A model generated the notes under the pieces. It was not told where the DNA came from. It did not search any database and was given only the letters and a program-made list of their open reading frames with translations. This document shows positions 8,040-17,690 of a DNA stretch of 64,000 nucleotides, in pieces. Every line of letters starts with the position of its first letter. Within the stretch, counting starts at the first letter, position 1. The DNA is taken from positions 186,001 through 250,000 of the forward strand of contig NZ_JAGQEE010000008.1 of the NCBI RefSeq assembly GCF_018304945.1, written 5' to 3'. Source of the stretch: Collimonas humicola (GTDB lineage: Bacteria; Pseudomonadota; Gammaproteobacteria; Burkholderiales; Burkholderiaceae_D). The position numbers and the translations under genes are program-made.

Positions 8040-8441
8040 TCACTTCGGAACCAGGATATTAAATGGCTTGCCGGGCGTCAGCACCCAGCTCGCAATGACT
8101 TTCGCGCCAGCCGGCCCGGCTTTGGTGACATGCACCACGTTGGCCGCCATCTGATAGCTGCCGCCCGCATGGAGCACCTGGTCCGGCTTGCCATCCACCT
8201 GGACGATCAACTCGCCTTCAAGGACGTAGGCGAGTTCGGGTCCGGTAGCCATGTGGCGGGGCTTTGCGGCATTGGGAGGGAATACGGCAATCCCCATGCC
8301 CATCTGGCGATCGCGGCCCTCGAGGCCGATTCTTTGCAAGACTTGCGTCTCTTTTGCATCAGGCGCCTTGTCGGCGGCCGCCACAGAATGCATGGCCAGG
8401 ATGGCCGCCAGCAGGACAAGGATAGAGCGACTGGTTTTCAC
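8040..8441 (-). CDS. Secreted cupin-domain protein
   Basis: A 133-residue protein with a clear signal peptide (MKTSRSILVLLAAILAMHSV, cleavage near AAA-DK), so periplasmic. The rest is one small beta-barrel cupin with a conserved core around PRHMATGPELAYVLEGELIV and the second motif in VLHAGGSYQMAANVVHVTKA. Metal-binding histidines are plausible in both motifs. Similar proteins are annotated as cupin proteins of unknown function. It lies directly upstream of the beta-lactamase on the same strand and may be co-transcribed. A GGAGCCTCCGTG-like stretch precedes the ATG. Confidence 0.8.
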   Translation of the reverse strand: MKTSRSILVLLAAILAMHSVAAADKAPDAKETQVLQRIGLEGRDRQMGMGIAVFPPNAAKPRHMATGPELAYVLEGELIVQVDGKPDQVLHAGGSYQMAANVVHVTKAGPAGAKVIASWVLTPGKPFNILVPK

Positions 8442-8857
8442 GGAGGCTCCTCATAAGACTCGATTAATCAAAATTTCTAATGCTTCGCAGTTTGACCGCC
8501 AAATCTGAGCATGCGCTTCCAGAAGTCGTTTTCAGGAAAAACGGGATAGGCTCTATCGATCATAAAACTGCAGGCCAAGACTTCGGAAGCCACCGCAACA
8601 GGCGGCGAGAAACTCAGAAACGTTGCGAAGGCGTCAATATCGCATCTCGGCGGACAACGAACAAGCGAGAATAATTTTGACGAGACAAAAGAAAATCTTA
8701 TGACTCTGTGTGAATGCGGCGTGACTGCCTTGCGGCGCTTCCCAGCGCCCGCTGACAATATGCCGGAGATGCAGACGCACAGCCGGCGTTACAGGCCTGG
8801 GCCTGCAACGCCCTTCGAGCGCGTTCCATGCAGTGCTGCTGGTGCCGCAGGATTCAT
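8442..8857. other. Intergenic stretch without a supported gene
   Basis: About 415 bases between the cupin start and the prpF stop. Short open frames exist on both strands but have no convincing ribosome sites, family motifs or codon pattern. No strong hairpin terminator was found for prpF by eye. Confidence 0.5.
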
Positions 8858-10048
8858 TCAGAACGCATCGCCGGGCACGCGCACCCATCCCTCCATCAGC
8901 ACCCGGGCGCTGCGGCTCATGATGGCTTTGGTCACGCTCCATTCGCCATTGACCTGGCTGGCTTCCGCGCCCACCCGCAACGTGCCGGAAGGGTGCCCGA
9001 AGCGCACCGCATTACGCGCGCCGCCGCCGGCAGCGAGGTTGACCAAGGTGCCCGGTATCGCCGCGGCGGCGCCGATGGCGACGGCTGCGGTACCCATCAT
9101 GGCGTGATGCAGCTTGCCCATCGACAGCGCACGCACCAGCAAGTCGATATCGCCGGCGGCGACCTGCTTGCCGCTGGAGGAAACGTAGCCGGCCGGCTTG
9201 GCGACGAAGGCCACCTTCGGGGTGTGCTGGCGGTTGGCGGCTTCATCGAGCTGCTGGATGAGGCCCATGCGCAGCGCGCCATGCGCGCGTATGGTCTCGA
9301 ATTTTTTCAGCGCCGCGGCATCGCCGTTGATGGCTTCCTGCAGCTCGGCGCCGGTGTAGCCGAGCGCTTCGGCATTGAGGAAGATAGTTGGGATGCCGGC
9401 ATTGATCATGGTGACCTTGAGCGTGCCGACTCCCGGCACTTCGAGATCGTCGACCAGGTTCCCGGTCGGGAACATGGATCCGCCAGCGCCGTCTTCGTCA
9501 GCGGCCGGATCCATGAATTCAAGCTGCACTTCCGCTGCGGGAAAGGTGACGCCGTCGAGCTCGAAGTCGCCGGTTTCCTGCACCGCGCCATTAGTGACGG
9601 GCACGTGCGCAATGATGGTCTTGGCGATGTTTTCCTGCCAGATGCGTATGGTTGCCATGCCGTTTTGCGGAATGCGGCTGGCGTCCACCAGGCCGCTGGC
9701 GATCGCGAAGGAGCCGACCGCGGCGGACAGGTTGCCGCAGTTGCCGCTCCAGTCGACAAACGCCTTGTCGATGGCGACCTGGCCGAACAGGTAATCGACA
9801 TCGTGATCCGGTCTGCTGCTCCTGGACAGGATGACCGTCTTGCTGGTGCTTGAGGTCGCCCCGCCCATGCCGTCGATCTGCTTGCCGTAAGGGTCGGGGC
9901 TGCCGATGACGCGCAGCAGCAGCGCATCGCGCGCGGGGCCGGGTTTCTGTGCCGCTGCGGGCAGGTCCTGCAGGCGGAAGAATACGCCTTTGCTGGTGCC
10001 GCCACGCATATAGGTGGCGGCGATCTTGATCTGGGGTGCGTGGGTCAT
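8858..10048 (-). CDS. prpF: 2-methylaconitate cis-trans isomerase PrpF
   Basis: Cytoplasmic isomerase that works with AcnD in the 2-methylcitrate cycle, handling the methylaconitate isomer made by AcnD. Its 396 residues have the family start KIAATYMRGGTSKGVFFRL, the GGATSSTSKTVIL segment and FAIASGLVD, typical of the diaminopimelate-epimerase-like PrpF fold. Length is normal. It is the last gene of the prp series, but lies 772 bases behind acnD. The space is filled by three 250-bp hairpin repeats, so its expression may be partly uncoupled. The start (MTHAPQIK) has a weak purine run (AGGAAAG) upstream. Confidence 0.95.
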   Translation of the reverse strand: MTHAPQIKIAATYMRGGTSKGVFFRLQDLPAAAQKPGPARDALLLRVIGSPDPYGKQIDGMGGATSSTSKTVILSRSSRPDHDVDYLFGQVAIDKAFVDWSGNCGNLSAAVGSFAIASGLVDASRIPQNGMATIRIWQENIAKTIIAHVPVTNGAVQETGDFELDGVTFPAAEVQLEFMDPAADEDGAGGSMFPTGNLVDDLEVPGVGTLKVTMINAGIPTIFLNAEALGYTGAELQEAINGDAAALKKFETIRAHGALRMGLIQQLDEAANRQHTPKVAFVAKPAGYVSSSGKQVAAGDIDLLVRALSMGKLHHAMMGTAAVAIGAAAAIPGTLVNLAAGGGARNAVRFGHPSGTLRVGAEASQVNGEWSVTKAIMSRSARVLMEGWVRVPGDAF

Positions 10049-10070
10049 TTCATGCTTTCCTATTAATGGG

Positions 10071-10821
10071 CAGAGTCATCTGGGGTCAGAGTCGACTTTC
10101 GCGGTGCTTTATCGCGAAAATCGACTCTGACCCCACATGACGGATTCGGAGAAAGAAAAGCGCGTTCATGGTTTTTCTTTTCTAGCGACAAAGTATGTAC
10201 TCCGTAGCCCGCTAAGTGGGGTCGGAGTGAAGTTTCTGCAAAAAGCGCGCAGAAAGTTCACTCCGACCCCAGTTAGCTGCGCAGCTTAAGCGCGACGAAA
10301 ACCGGGGGCCGGCGCCTTGTCAGAGTCATCTGGGGTCAGAGTCGACTTTCGCGGCGCTTTATCGCGAAAATCGACTCTGACCCCACATGACGCATTCGGA
10401 GAAAGAAAAAGTGCATTCATGGTTTTTCTTTTCTAGCGACAAAGTATGTGCTCCGTAGCCCGCTAAGTGGGGGCGGAGTGAAGTTTCTGCAAAAAGCGCG
10501 CAGAAAGTTCACTCCGCCCCCAGTTAGCTGCGCAGCTTAAGCGCGACAAAAAACAGGGGCTGGCGCCTTGTCAGAGTCATCTGGGGTCAGAGTCGACTTT
10601 CGCGGCGCTTTATCGCGAAAATCGACTCTGACCCCACATGACGGATTCGGAGAAAGAAAAGCGCATTCATGATTTTTCTTTTCTAGCGACAAAGTATGTA
10701 CTCCGTAGCCCGCTAAGTGGGGTCGGAGTGAAGTTTCTGCAAAAAGCGCGCAGAAAGTTCACTCCGACCCCAGTTAGCTGCGTAGCTTAAGCGCGACGAA
10801 AACCGGGGGCTGGCGCCTTGT
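10071..10821. repeat. Three tandem 250-bp hairpin-rich repeats
   Basis: The copies are 10071-10320, 10321-10571 (one extra base) and 10572-10821. Each holds two long palindromes. The first has arms TGGGGTCAGAGTCGA and TCGACTCTGACCCCA around a smaller CGCG stem. The second has arms GGGGTCGGAGTGAA and TTCACTCCGACCCC around GCAGAAA. A weaker purine/pyrimidine palindrome (AGAAAGAAAA, then TTTTCTTTTCT) lies between them. Copies differ at only a few sites. In copy 2 the second stem is changed on both arms (GGGGGCGGAGTG with CACTCCGCCCCC), which keeps pairing. The last copy ends at the acnD stop codon. The elements resemble REP/BIME-type intergenic palindromes of Betaproteobacteria. Confidence 0.9.
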
Positions 10822-13439
10822 CAGGCAGCTGTCGACGATTCGAGGAAGTCCTGGGCGAAACGCTGCAGCACGCCGCCCGCTTCGTAAATCGACACTTCCT
10901 CTGCCGTATCGAGGCGACAGGTTACGGGCACTTCCACGCGCTCGCCGTTCTTGCGGTTGATCACCAGCGTCAGCGTCGTGCGCGGCGTACGTTCACCCAG
11001 CACGTCGAAGGTTTCGGTACCGTCGATGTTCAAGGTGATGCGGTTGACGCCGGGCTTGAACTCCAGCGGCAGCACGCCCATGCCGACCAGGTTGGTGCGG
11101 TGGATGCGCTCGAAGCCTTCCGCTACGATGGCTTCCACGCCAGCCAGGCGCACGCCTTTGGCGGCCCAGTCGCGCGAGGAACCCTGGCCGTAGTCGGCGC
11201 CGGCGATCACGATCAGCGGCTGCTTGCGTTCCATGTAGATCTCGATGGCTTCCCACATGCGGGTGATCGTGCCTTCCGGTTCGACGCGGGTCAGCGAGCC
11301 GGCTTTGACCTTGCCGCTCATTTCACCGCTCATCTCGTCCTTCTCGCGCACCATCTCATTCTTCAGGGTCGGATTGGCGAAGGTAGCGCGCTGGGCGGTG
11401 AGGTGATCGCCGCGGTGGGTGGCGTAGGAATTGAAGTCTTCTTCAGGCAGGCCCATCTTGGCCAGGTACGCACCCGCTGCACTATCGAGCATGATGGCGT
11501 TCGACGGCGACAGGTGATCGGTGGTGATGTTATCGCCCAGCACCGCCAGCGGCCGCATCCCTTTCATCGTGCGGGCGCCGGCCAAAGCGCCTTCCCAGTA
11601 TGGCGGACGGCGGATGTAGGTGGTCTGCGGACGCCAGTCGTATAGCGGGCTGACTTTCTCGCCGTCATCGGCGACCGCGGCAAACATCGGTTCGTAGACC
11701 TTGCGGAACAGTTCCGGCTTGACGCTGGAGGCGACGATGGCGTCGATTTCTTCATCCGACGGCCAGATGTCTTTCAGCGTCACCGGATGGCCGGCAGCGT
11801 CGATGCCGAGGATATCTTTTTCGATATCGAAACGGATGGTGCCGGCAATGGCGTAAGCCACCACCAGCGGCGGCGAAGCCAGGAAGGCCTGCTTGGCGTA
11901 GGGGTGAATACGGCCGTCGAAATTACGGTTGCCGGAGAGGACGGCAGTAGCGTACAGGTCGCGCTCCACCACTTCCTTCTGGATGACCGGATCAAGCGCG
12001 CCGCTCATGCCGTTGCAGGTGGTGCAGGCAAACGCGACGACGCCGAAGCCCAGGGTCTCCAGCTCAGGCAGCAGGCCGGCGGCTTCCAGGTACAGCGCGA
12101 CCGTCTTGGAACCGGGCGCCAGCGAGCTCTTTACCCATGGCTTGCGCAGCAGGCCGCGGGCATTCGCATTGCGCGCCAGCAGGCCGGCGGCGATCATGTT
12201 GCGCGGGTTGTTGGTGTTGGTGCAGCTGGTGATGGCGGCGATGATGACGGCGCCGTCCGGCATCAGGCCTGGTTCGTTCTCTACCGTGCCGCTGATGCCG
12301 CGCGCCGCCAGTTCGGAGGTCGGCACGCGGTTGTGCGGATTGGACGGACCGGCAATGTTCCGCACCACGGAGGACAGATCGAAGCGGATGACGCGCTCGT
12401 ACTCTGCGTGCTTCAGGCTGTCGGCCCAGAGGCCGGTTTCCCTGGCATAGATTTCCACCAGCTTGACCTGCGCATCGTCGCGGCCGGTGAGCTTGAGGTA
12501 TTTGATGGTCTGCTCGTCGATGTAGAACATCGCGGCGGTGGAGCCGAACTCGGGAGCCATGTTGGAAATGGTCGCGCGGTCGCCCAGCGTCAGGTGGGAA
12601 GCGCCCTCGCCGTAGAACTCGAGATAGGAAGACACGACCTTTTGCGCACGGAGGAACTCTGTCAGCGCCAGCACGATGTCCGTCGCAGTAATGCCTGGCT
12701 GCGGCTTGCCGCTCAGCTCGACGCCGATGATGTCCGGCAGGCGCATCCAGGAAGCGCGGCCCAGCATCACGCTTTCCGCTTCCAGGCCGCCGACGCCGAT
12801 GGCGATCACGCCCAGCGCATCGACCATCGGCGTGTGGCTGTCGGTGCCGACCAGCGTGTCCGGGAAGGCGACGCCGTCCTTCACCTGGATCACCGGCGAC
12901 ATGCGCTCGAGGTTGATCTGGTGCAGGATGCCGTTGCCTGGCGGGATGACGTCGACGTTCTTGAACGCCTTCTTGGTCCAGTTGATGAAATCGAAGCGGT
13001 CTTCGTTACGGCGGTCTTCGATGGCGCGGTTCTTGTCGAAGGCATCTGCATCGAAGCCGCCGCACTCGACCGCCAGCGAGTGGTCCACCACCAGCTGGGT
13101 CGGCACCACCGGGTTGACTTGCGCCGGGTCGCCGCCTTGCAGGGCAATGGCGTCGCGCAGGCCGGCGAGGTCGACCAGCGCGGTCTGGCCCAGGATGTCA
13201 TGGCACACCACGCGCGCCGGGAACCACGGGAAATCGAGGTCGCGCTTGCGTTCGATGAACTGCTTGAGGGAGGCGGCCAGGGTGGCCGGATCGCAGCGGC
13301 GCACCAGGTTTTCGGCCAGCACACGCGAGGTGTACGGCAGTTTGTCGTAGGCGCCTGGCTGGATGGCGTCGACCGCGGCCCGCGTGTCGAAAAAATCCAG
13401 CTGGGTGCCGGGCAGAGGTTTGCGGTTTGCTGTGTTCAT
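10821..13439 (-). CDS. acnD: Fe/S-dependent 2-methylcitrate dehydratase AcnD
   Basis: Aconitase-family enzyme that dehydrates 2-methylcitrate in propionate catabolism, in partnership with PrpF. Its 872 residues match the AcnD length. The iron-sulphur cysteines appear in ITSCTNTNNPRNM and in CTTCNGMSG. Substrate-site motifs include VGTDSHTPMVDALGV and, in the C-terminal swivel domain, IAGADYGQGSSRDWAAKG. AcnD rather than housekeeping AcnA is supported by its position between prpC and prpF and by the opening TANRKPLPGTQLDFFDTRAA. It is transcribed with prpB and prpC. A REP-type palindrome pair separates it from prpC. Confidence 0.95.
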   Translation of the reverse strand: MNTANRKPLPGTQLDFFDTRAAVDAIQPGAYDKLPYTSRVLAENLVRRCDPATLAASLKQFIERKRDLDFPWFPARVVCHDILGQTALVDLAGLRDAIALQGGDPAQVNPVVPTQLVVDHSLAVECGGFDADAFDKNRAIEDRRNEDRFDFINWTKKAFKNVDVIPPGNGILHQINLERMSPVIQVKDGVAFPDTLVGTDSHTPMVDALGVIAIGVGGLEAESVMLGRASWMRLPDIIGVELSGKPQPGITATDIVLALTEFLRAQKVVSSYLEFYGEGASHLTLGDRATISNMAPEFGSTAAMFYIDEQTIKYLKLTGRDDAQVKLVEIYARETGLWADSLKHAEYERVIRFDLSSVVRNIAGPSNPHNRVPTSELAARGISGTVENEPGLMPDGAVIIAAITSCTNTNNPRNMIAAGLLARNANARGLLRKPWVKSSLAPGSKTVALYLEAAGLLPELETLGFGVVAFACTTCNGMSGALDPVIQKEVVERDLYATAVLSGNRNFDGRIHPYAKQAFLASPPLVVAYAIAGTIRFDIEKDILGIDAAGHPVTLKDIWPSDEEIDAIVASSVKPELFRKVYEPMFAAVADDGEKVSPLYDWRPQTTYIRRPPYWEGALAGARTMKGMRPLAVLGDNITTDHLSPSNAIMLDSAAGAYLAKMGLPEEDFNSYATHRGDHLTAQRATFANPTLKNEMVREKDEMSGEMSGKVKAGSLTRVEPEGTITRMWEAIEIYMERKQPLIVIAGADYGQGSSRDWAAKGVRLAGVEAIVAEGFERIHRTNLVGMGVLPLEFKPGVNRITLNIDGTETFDVLGERTPRTTLTLVINRKNGERVEVPVTCRLDTAEEVSIYEAGGVLQRFAQDFLESSTAA

Positions 13440-13496
13440 GGCTCAGTCGGAAAAGGAAGTATCATCAGATTGCGTCTAGGCGCCCCCGCCTCGTCG

Positions 13497-13577
13497 GTCA
13501 CGTCATTCCCGCGGACGCGGGAATCCACATTGCTGGCGACGGCAGGGAAAACGGATCCCCGCGCGCGCGGGTGACGG
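13497..13577. repeat. Inverted pair of REP-like palindromes between prpC and acnD
   Basis: GTCATTCCCGCGGACGCGGG followed by AATCC, and about 30 bases later GGATCCCCGCG followed by CGCGCGGGTGACGG. The second is the inverted version of the first. This is the common Betaproteobacterial GTCATTCCCGC-type intergenic repeat. In the transcript the two would form stable stems that could set the relative level of acnD mRNA. Confidence 0.7.
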
Positions 13578-13588
13578 AGTTTATAGCG

Positions 13589-14740
13589 CTAGCGCTTGGC
13601 GATCGGCACAAACTCCAGGTTGTCAGGACCGACATAGTTGGCCGACGGGCGGATGATCTTGTTGTCGATGCGCTGCTCGATCACGTGCGCGGCCCAGCCG
13701 GAAGTACGGGAAATCACGAACAGCGGCGTGAACATCGCGGTCGGCACGCCCATCATGTGGTAGGACACGGCCGAGAACCAGTCCAGGTTCGGGAACATTT
13801 TCTTGACTTCCCACATCACGCTTTCCAGGCGCTCGGCGATATCGAACATCGCCGTCGAGCCGGCGTCTGCCGACAGCTTGCGCGCGACTTCCTTGATGAC
13901 CTTGTTGCGCGGATCGGAGACGGTGTACACCGGATGGCCGAAACCGATCACCACTTCCTTGTTCTCGACGCGGCTGCGGATATCGGCTTCCGCTTCATCC
14001 GGATTGTCGTAGCGCTTCTGGATTTCCAGTGCGACTTCATTGGCGCCGCCGTGTTTCGGGCCGCGCAGGGCGCCGATCGCACCGGTGATCGCCGAGTAGA
14101 AATCGGAACCGGTGCCGGCAATCACCCGGCTGGTGAAGGTCGATGCATTGAATTCGTGTTCCGCGTACAGGATCAGCGAGACGTGCATCGCCTTTTCCCA
14201 CGCGGCGGATGGTTTCACGCCGTGCAGCAGGTGCAGGAAATGGCCGCCTATCGATTCGTCGTCGGTTTCGACTTCGATGCGCTTGCCGTTGTGGCTGAAG
14301 TGATACCAGTACAGCAGCATGGAGCCGAACGACGCCATCAGGCGGTCGGCGATGTCGCGCGCGCCGGGCGCATTGTGGTCTTCTTTCTCTGGCAGCGTGC
14401 AGCCCAGCACCGAGGCGCCGGTGCGCATCACGTCCATCGGATGGGAAGCCGCAGGCAGCGCTTCCAGCGCGGCCTTGACGCTGGCCGGCAGGCCGCGCAA
14501 GGATTTCAGCTTGCTCTTGTAACCCTTCAGTTCGGCGCTGGTCGGCAACTTGCCGTGCACCAGCAGATAGGCGATTTCCTCGAATTCGCACGTGTCGGCG
14601 ATATCCAGGATGTCATAGCCGCGGTAATGCAGGTCGTTGCCGGTCTTGCCAACCGAGCATAGTGCGGTGTTGCCTGCGGTGACGCCGGACAGCGCGACGG
14701 ATTTTTTTGGTTTGAATGCGGTTGCTGGTGCTTCGCTCAT
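13589..14740 (-). CDS. prpC: 2-methylcitrate synthase
   Basis: Condenses propionyl-CoA with oxaloacetate to 2-methylcitrate, the entry step of the cycle, in the cytoplasm. Its 383 residues follow the short citrate-synthase-like form. Visible motifs are the N-terminal [28 protein letters not shown]-like [13 protein letters not shown], the catalytic histidine region [28 protein letters not shown] and [16 protein letters not shown]. The C-terminal [14 protein letters not shown] is typical. It lies 50 bases behind prpB on the same strand, and its start is preceded by CGGAGAC. Confidence 0.95.
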   Translation of the reverse strand: MSEAPATAFKPKKSVALSGVTAGNTALCSVGKTGNDLHYRGYDILDIADTCEFEEIAYLLVHGKLPTSAELKGYKSKLKSLRGLPASVKAALEALPAASHPMDVMRTGASVLGCTLPEKEDHNAPGARDIADRLMASFGSMLLYWYHFSHNGKRIEVETDDESIGGHFLHLLHGVKPSAAWEKAMHVSLILYAEHEFNASTFTSRVIAGTGSDFYSAITGAIGALRGPKHGGANEVALEIQKRYDNPDEAEADIRSRVENKEVVIGFGHPVYTVSDPRNKVIKEVARKLSADAGSTAMFDIAERLESVMWEVKKMFPNLDWFSAVSYHMMGVPTAMFTPLFVISRTSGWAAHVIEQRIDNKIIRPSANYVGPDNLEFVPIAKR

Positions 14741-14790
14741 TTTTTAGTCTCCGGACGGAAAGGAATCGGTGTGCCTTGAATTAGGGGGAA

Positions 14791-15678
14791 TTATTTTTTC
14801 TGGGCTGCAAAAAGTGCGTCCAGATGCTGCTCGAAATCGTGATAGTTGATCCTCTCATACAATTCCATGCGGGTCTGCATGGTGTCGACCACGTTCTTTT
14901 GCGTGCCGTCGCGGCGGATGGCGTTGTACACGTTTTCTGCCGCCTTGTTCATGGCGCGGAAGGCCGACAGCGGATACAGCACCAGGCCGACATCGGCTGA
15001 CTTCAACTCTTCTACGGTAAACAATGGCGTGGAGCCGAACTCGGTGATATTGGCCAATACCGGCACCTTGACGGCTGCGGCAAACTGCTTATACATCGCC
15101 AGCTCTGTAATTGCTTCCGGGAAGACCATATCGGCGCCGGCTTCAACGCAGGCGATTGCCCGCTCCAGCGCGGATTCCAGCCCTTCCACGGCGAGCGCGT
15201 CGGTACGCGCCATGATGACGAAATTGTCGTCGGTGCGGGCATCGACCGCAGCCTTGATGCGGTCGACCATTTCCTGCTTGCTGACGATTTCCTTGTTGGG
15301 ACGATGGCCGCAGCGCTTGGCGCCGACCTGGTCCTCGATATGGATCGCCGCGGCGCCGAACTTGATCATCGATTTGACGGTACGCGCCACGTTGAAGGCG
15401 CTGGCGCCGAAGCCGGTATCCACGTCGACCAGCAAAGGCAGGTCGCAGACATCGGTGATGCGGCGCACATCGGTCAGCACGTCGTCCAGATTGGAGATGC
15501 CGAGGTCGGGCAAGCCGAGCGAACCGGCGGCGACGCCGCCGCCGGACAGGTAAATCGCCTTGAAGCCGGCGCGCTTGGCCAGCAAGGCGTGATTGGCGTT
15601 GATCGCGCCGATCACCTGCAGCGGCGATTCTTCTTGCACCGCCTTGCGGAAGACGGCGCCTGCGGAATACTGACTCAT
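14791..15678 (-). CDS. prpB: 2-methylisocitrate lyase
   Basis: Splits 2-methylisocitrate into pyruvate and succinate, the last step of the cycle. Its 295 residues have the PEP-mutase/isocitrate-lyase fold. Seen are [18 protein letters not shown], the metal-binding acidic residues in [10 protein letters not shown], and the signature [12 protein letters not shown] with the catalytic cysteine. The start at 15678 (MSQYSAG) is chosen because AGGAGAACCC precedes it; the longer open frame to 15789 runs through the promoter. It is the first gene of the prpB-prpC-acnD-prpF unit, with a sigma-54-type promoter about 75-90 bases upstream. Confidence 0.96.
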   Translation of the reverse strand: MSQYSAGAVFRKAVQEESPLQVIGAINANHALLAKRAGFKAIYLSGGGVAAGSLGLPDLGISNLDDVLTDVRRITDVCDLPLLVDVDTGFGASAFNVARTVKSMIKFGAAAIHIEDQVGAKRCGHRPNKEIVSKQEMVDRIKAAVDARTDDNFVIMARTDALAVEGLESALERAIACVEAGADMVFPEAITELAMYKQFAAAVKVPVLANITEFGSTPLFTVEELKSADVGLVLYPLSAFRAMNKAAENVYNAIRRDGTQKNVVDTMQTRMELYERINYHDFEQHLDALFAAQKK

Positions 15679-15753
15679 GGGTTCTCCTGATAGATTGCAC
15701 GCTGGGTGCACTGTTTCATGCAGATATCTGCACTGGGGTTTTATCGTTATAGA

Positions 15754-15768
15754 GCAATCGTCATGCCA
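15754..15768 (-). promoter_or_regulatory. Sigma-54 (RpoN) promoter of prpB
   Basis: On the minus strand the sequence reads TGGCATG-ACGA-TTGC. It has the invariant GG of the -24 element and GC of the -12 element at the correct spacing, and lies 76-90 bases upstream of the prpB ATG. PrpR, encoded divergently, is a sigma-54 activator, so the match makes sense in context. Confidence 0.8.
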
Positions 15769-15886
15769 AGCAAGCTGCAATATCTGCACGCATGGCAGGG
15801 CAATAAAATAATTTAATCAAATCAATCGCCTACAAAATAAGATGGCAATAAATCAATTTTATTACGGCCGGATAAGACCATCGAAT

Positions 15887-15946
15887 TGTTTCATTTCATG
15901 TTACATTCACATGCATTGAAACATACGTGCAACACACGATGAAACA
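15887..15946. promoter_or_regulatory. Candidate PrpR binding sites (TGTTTCAT / ATGAAACA repeats)
   Basis: Three related octamers occur within 60 bases: TGTTTCAT (15887-15894), TTGAAACA (15916-15923) and ATGAAACA (15939-15946). The first is inverted relative to the other two. They lie about 120-180 bases upstream of the prpB sigma-54 promoter, a normal enhancer distance. The last overlaps the prpR start codon, which would allow autorepression. Confidence 0.5.
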
Positions 15947-17580
15947 TGCCCCCTTCCCCTCAGCCCCCTGCCCGGCGTGAGTCCGGCGACGCCGGCGAAC
16001 GCAGTCAAAAACCGGTGATCTGGACCGTCTCGGTCTCGCGCCTGTCCGACCTGTTCCGCGACATTACACTGGAATACGACGACCGCGCGACGATCGAACC
16101 CATCTACCTGGGATTCGACGAGGCCGCGCGCCACATCCGCGAACGAATGGAAACGGAGCGCTGCGACGCTGTGATCGCCGCCGGTTCCAACGGCGCCTAT
16201 CTGAAAAGCCGGCTGTCAGTGCCGGTGGTGATCGCCAAGGCCAGCGGTTTCGACGTGCTGCAAGCCTTGTCGCGCGCACGCCAGATCACGCCGGACATCG
16301 GCATCATCACTTACCAGTCGACGATGCCGGCGTTGAAGGAATTCCAGAACGCCTTCGGCTTCAATATCCAGCAGCGCGACTACGCCACCGAAGAAGATGC
16401 GCGGGCGCAGATCCATGAACTCAAGGCCAGCGGCGTCAAGGCCATCGTCGGCGCAGGCCTGATCACCGACCTGGCCGAAGAAGCCGGGCTGGCCGCGGTG
16501 CTGGTCTACTCTGCGGCATCGATCCGCCAGGCCTTCGACGATGCGCTGGAAATCGCCCGCCTGACGCAGCTGGAAGCGGGCCGTAGTCACGGCCGCAGTA
16601 CCCCGCTGGCCGACACGCTGCGCGCCAAGCATGGCCTCAACGATTTGCTCGGCGAGTCGGCGGCGATGGAAACCCTGCGCCAATCCATCGTGCTGTATGC
16701 CAAGTCGCAAGCCACGGTGCTGATCCAGGGCGAAACCGGCAGCGGCAAGGAACTGGTCGCGCAAGCGATCCACCGTGAAAATCCGCGCGCGCTGATCGGC
16801 AACAAGCCGTTTGTCGCGGTCAATTGCGGCGCGATTGCGGAATCGCTGCTGGAGTCGGAACTGTTCGGCTATGAAGAAGGCGCATTCACGGGCTCGCGCC
16901 GCGGCGGCCACGCCGGCCTGTTCGAAGCGGCGCACCGCGGCACGCTGTTCCTGGATGAAATCGGCGAAATGCCGCTGGCGCTGCAGACCCGTTTGCTGCG
17001 CGTGCTGGAAGAACGCGAAGTGGTGCGCGTCGGCGGCACCCGGCCGATTGCGGTCGATGTGCGCATCATCAGCGCCACCCACTGCGACCTGGAGCAGCGC
17101 GTGCGCGAAGGCCGTTTCCGCGCCGACCTGTTCTATCGCCTGGCCGTGCTGCGCTTGACGCTGACGCCCTTGCGCGAGCGCCCGCAGGACTTGATCGCGC
17201 TGGCCGAATGGTGCCTCAAGAAATCCCTGGCCGCGCTGGGCGCCCGCCCGCATCCGAACCTGCATGCTGAAATCGTCGCTTGCCGGCCCCTGCTCAGCGC
17301 CTATGCTTGGCCCGGCAACGCGCGCGAAGTACGCAACCTGATGGAAAGAGTGGCGCTGTTCCTGGCAGCCGAACCGCTGCAGGCATTGTCGCCCGCCTTC
17401 TTGCTCAGCATCGCACCGGAATTCGGCCAGGCGCCTGCCGCCGCAACCGCAGGCGCCGCGCTGCCGGCCGCGGAAAGCATCGCGCAGGTGCTGGCCCGTT
17501 TCGGCGGCAACCGCGAAGCCGCAGCCAGGCATCTCGGCATTAGCCGGACCACCCTTTGGCGCAAGATCAGGAAGCAATAA
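15946..17580 (+). CDS. prpR: Propionate catabolism regulator PrpR, sigma-54-dependent activator
   Basis: Cytoplasmic enhancer-binding protein that senses 2-methylcitrate through its N-terminal domain and opens sigma-54 promoters. Its 544 residues show a PrpR_N sensor domain (about 25-200). The AAA+ domain follows, with Walker A GETGSGKE at 262-269, the sigma-54-contacting GAFTGS loop at 312-317 and [20 protein letters not shown]. The C-terminus is a Fis-type helix-turn-helix ending [20 protein letters not shown]. It is divergent from prpB. The first residues are proline-rich and start choice is not certain; no strong ribosome site precedes the ATG, which itself overlaps a putative PrpR site. 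Confidence 0.95.
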   Translation: MPPSPQPPARRESGDAGERSQKPVIWTVSVSRLSDLFRDITLEYDDRATIEPIYLGFDEAARHIRERMETERCDAVIAAGSNGAYLKSRLSVPVVIAKASGFDVLQALSRARQITPDIGIITYQSTMPALKEFQNAFGFNIQQRDYATEEDARAQIHELKASGVKAIVGAGLITDLAEEAGLAAVLVYSAASIRQAFDDALEIARLTQLEAGRSHGRSTPLADTLRAKHGLNDLLGESAAMETLRQSIVLYAKSQATVLIQGETGSGKELVAQAIHRENPRALIGNKPFVAVNCGAIAESLLESELFGYEEGAFTGSRRGGHAGLFEAAHRGTLFLDEIGEMPLALQTRLLRVLEEREVVRVGGTRPIAVDVRIISATHCDLEQRVREGRFRADLFYRLAVLRLTLTPLRERPQDLIALAEWCLKKSLAALGARPHPNLHAEIVACRPLLSAYAWPGNAREVRNLMERVALFLAAEPLQALSPAFLLSIAPEFGQAPAAATAGAALPAAESIAQVLARFGGNREAAARHLGISRTTLWRKIRKQ

Positions 17581-17690
17581 GCATCGGCAGTCGCGGATGG
17601 AACAAGCAATTTCAGTATGCTTCACACCAATTCCGACACTCACCATCCCCAGGCTGAAACCTTCCTGCCTCCTCATACGAACAGGAAAGC

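Noticed and set aside
10071-10821. CRISPR array
   Set aside because: Units are 250 bp, directly adjacent, nearly identical throughout and internally palindromic; there are no short repeats separated by unique spacers and no cas genes.
11787-13574. 595-codon plus-strand open frame opposite acnD
   Set aside because: Shadow of a high-GC gene: no motifs and low-complexity Arg/Ala/Gly/His composition, while the minus strand carries complete AcnD with its Fe-S cysteines.
13427-14662. 411-codon plus-strand frame opposite prpC
   Set aside because: prpC is complete on the minus strand with citrate-synthase motifs.
16216-17676. 486-codon minus-strand open frame opposite prpR
   Set aside because: The plus strand encodes all PrpR motifs; the antisense frame shows only codon-mirror composition.
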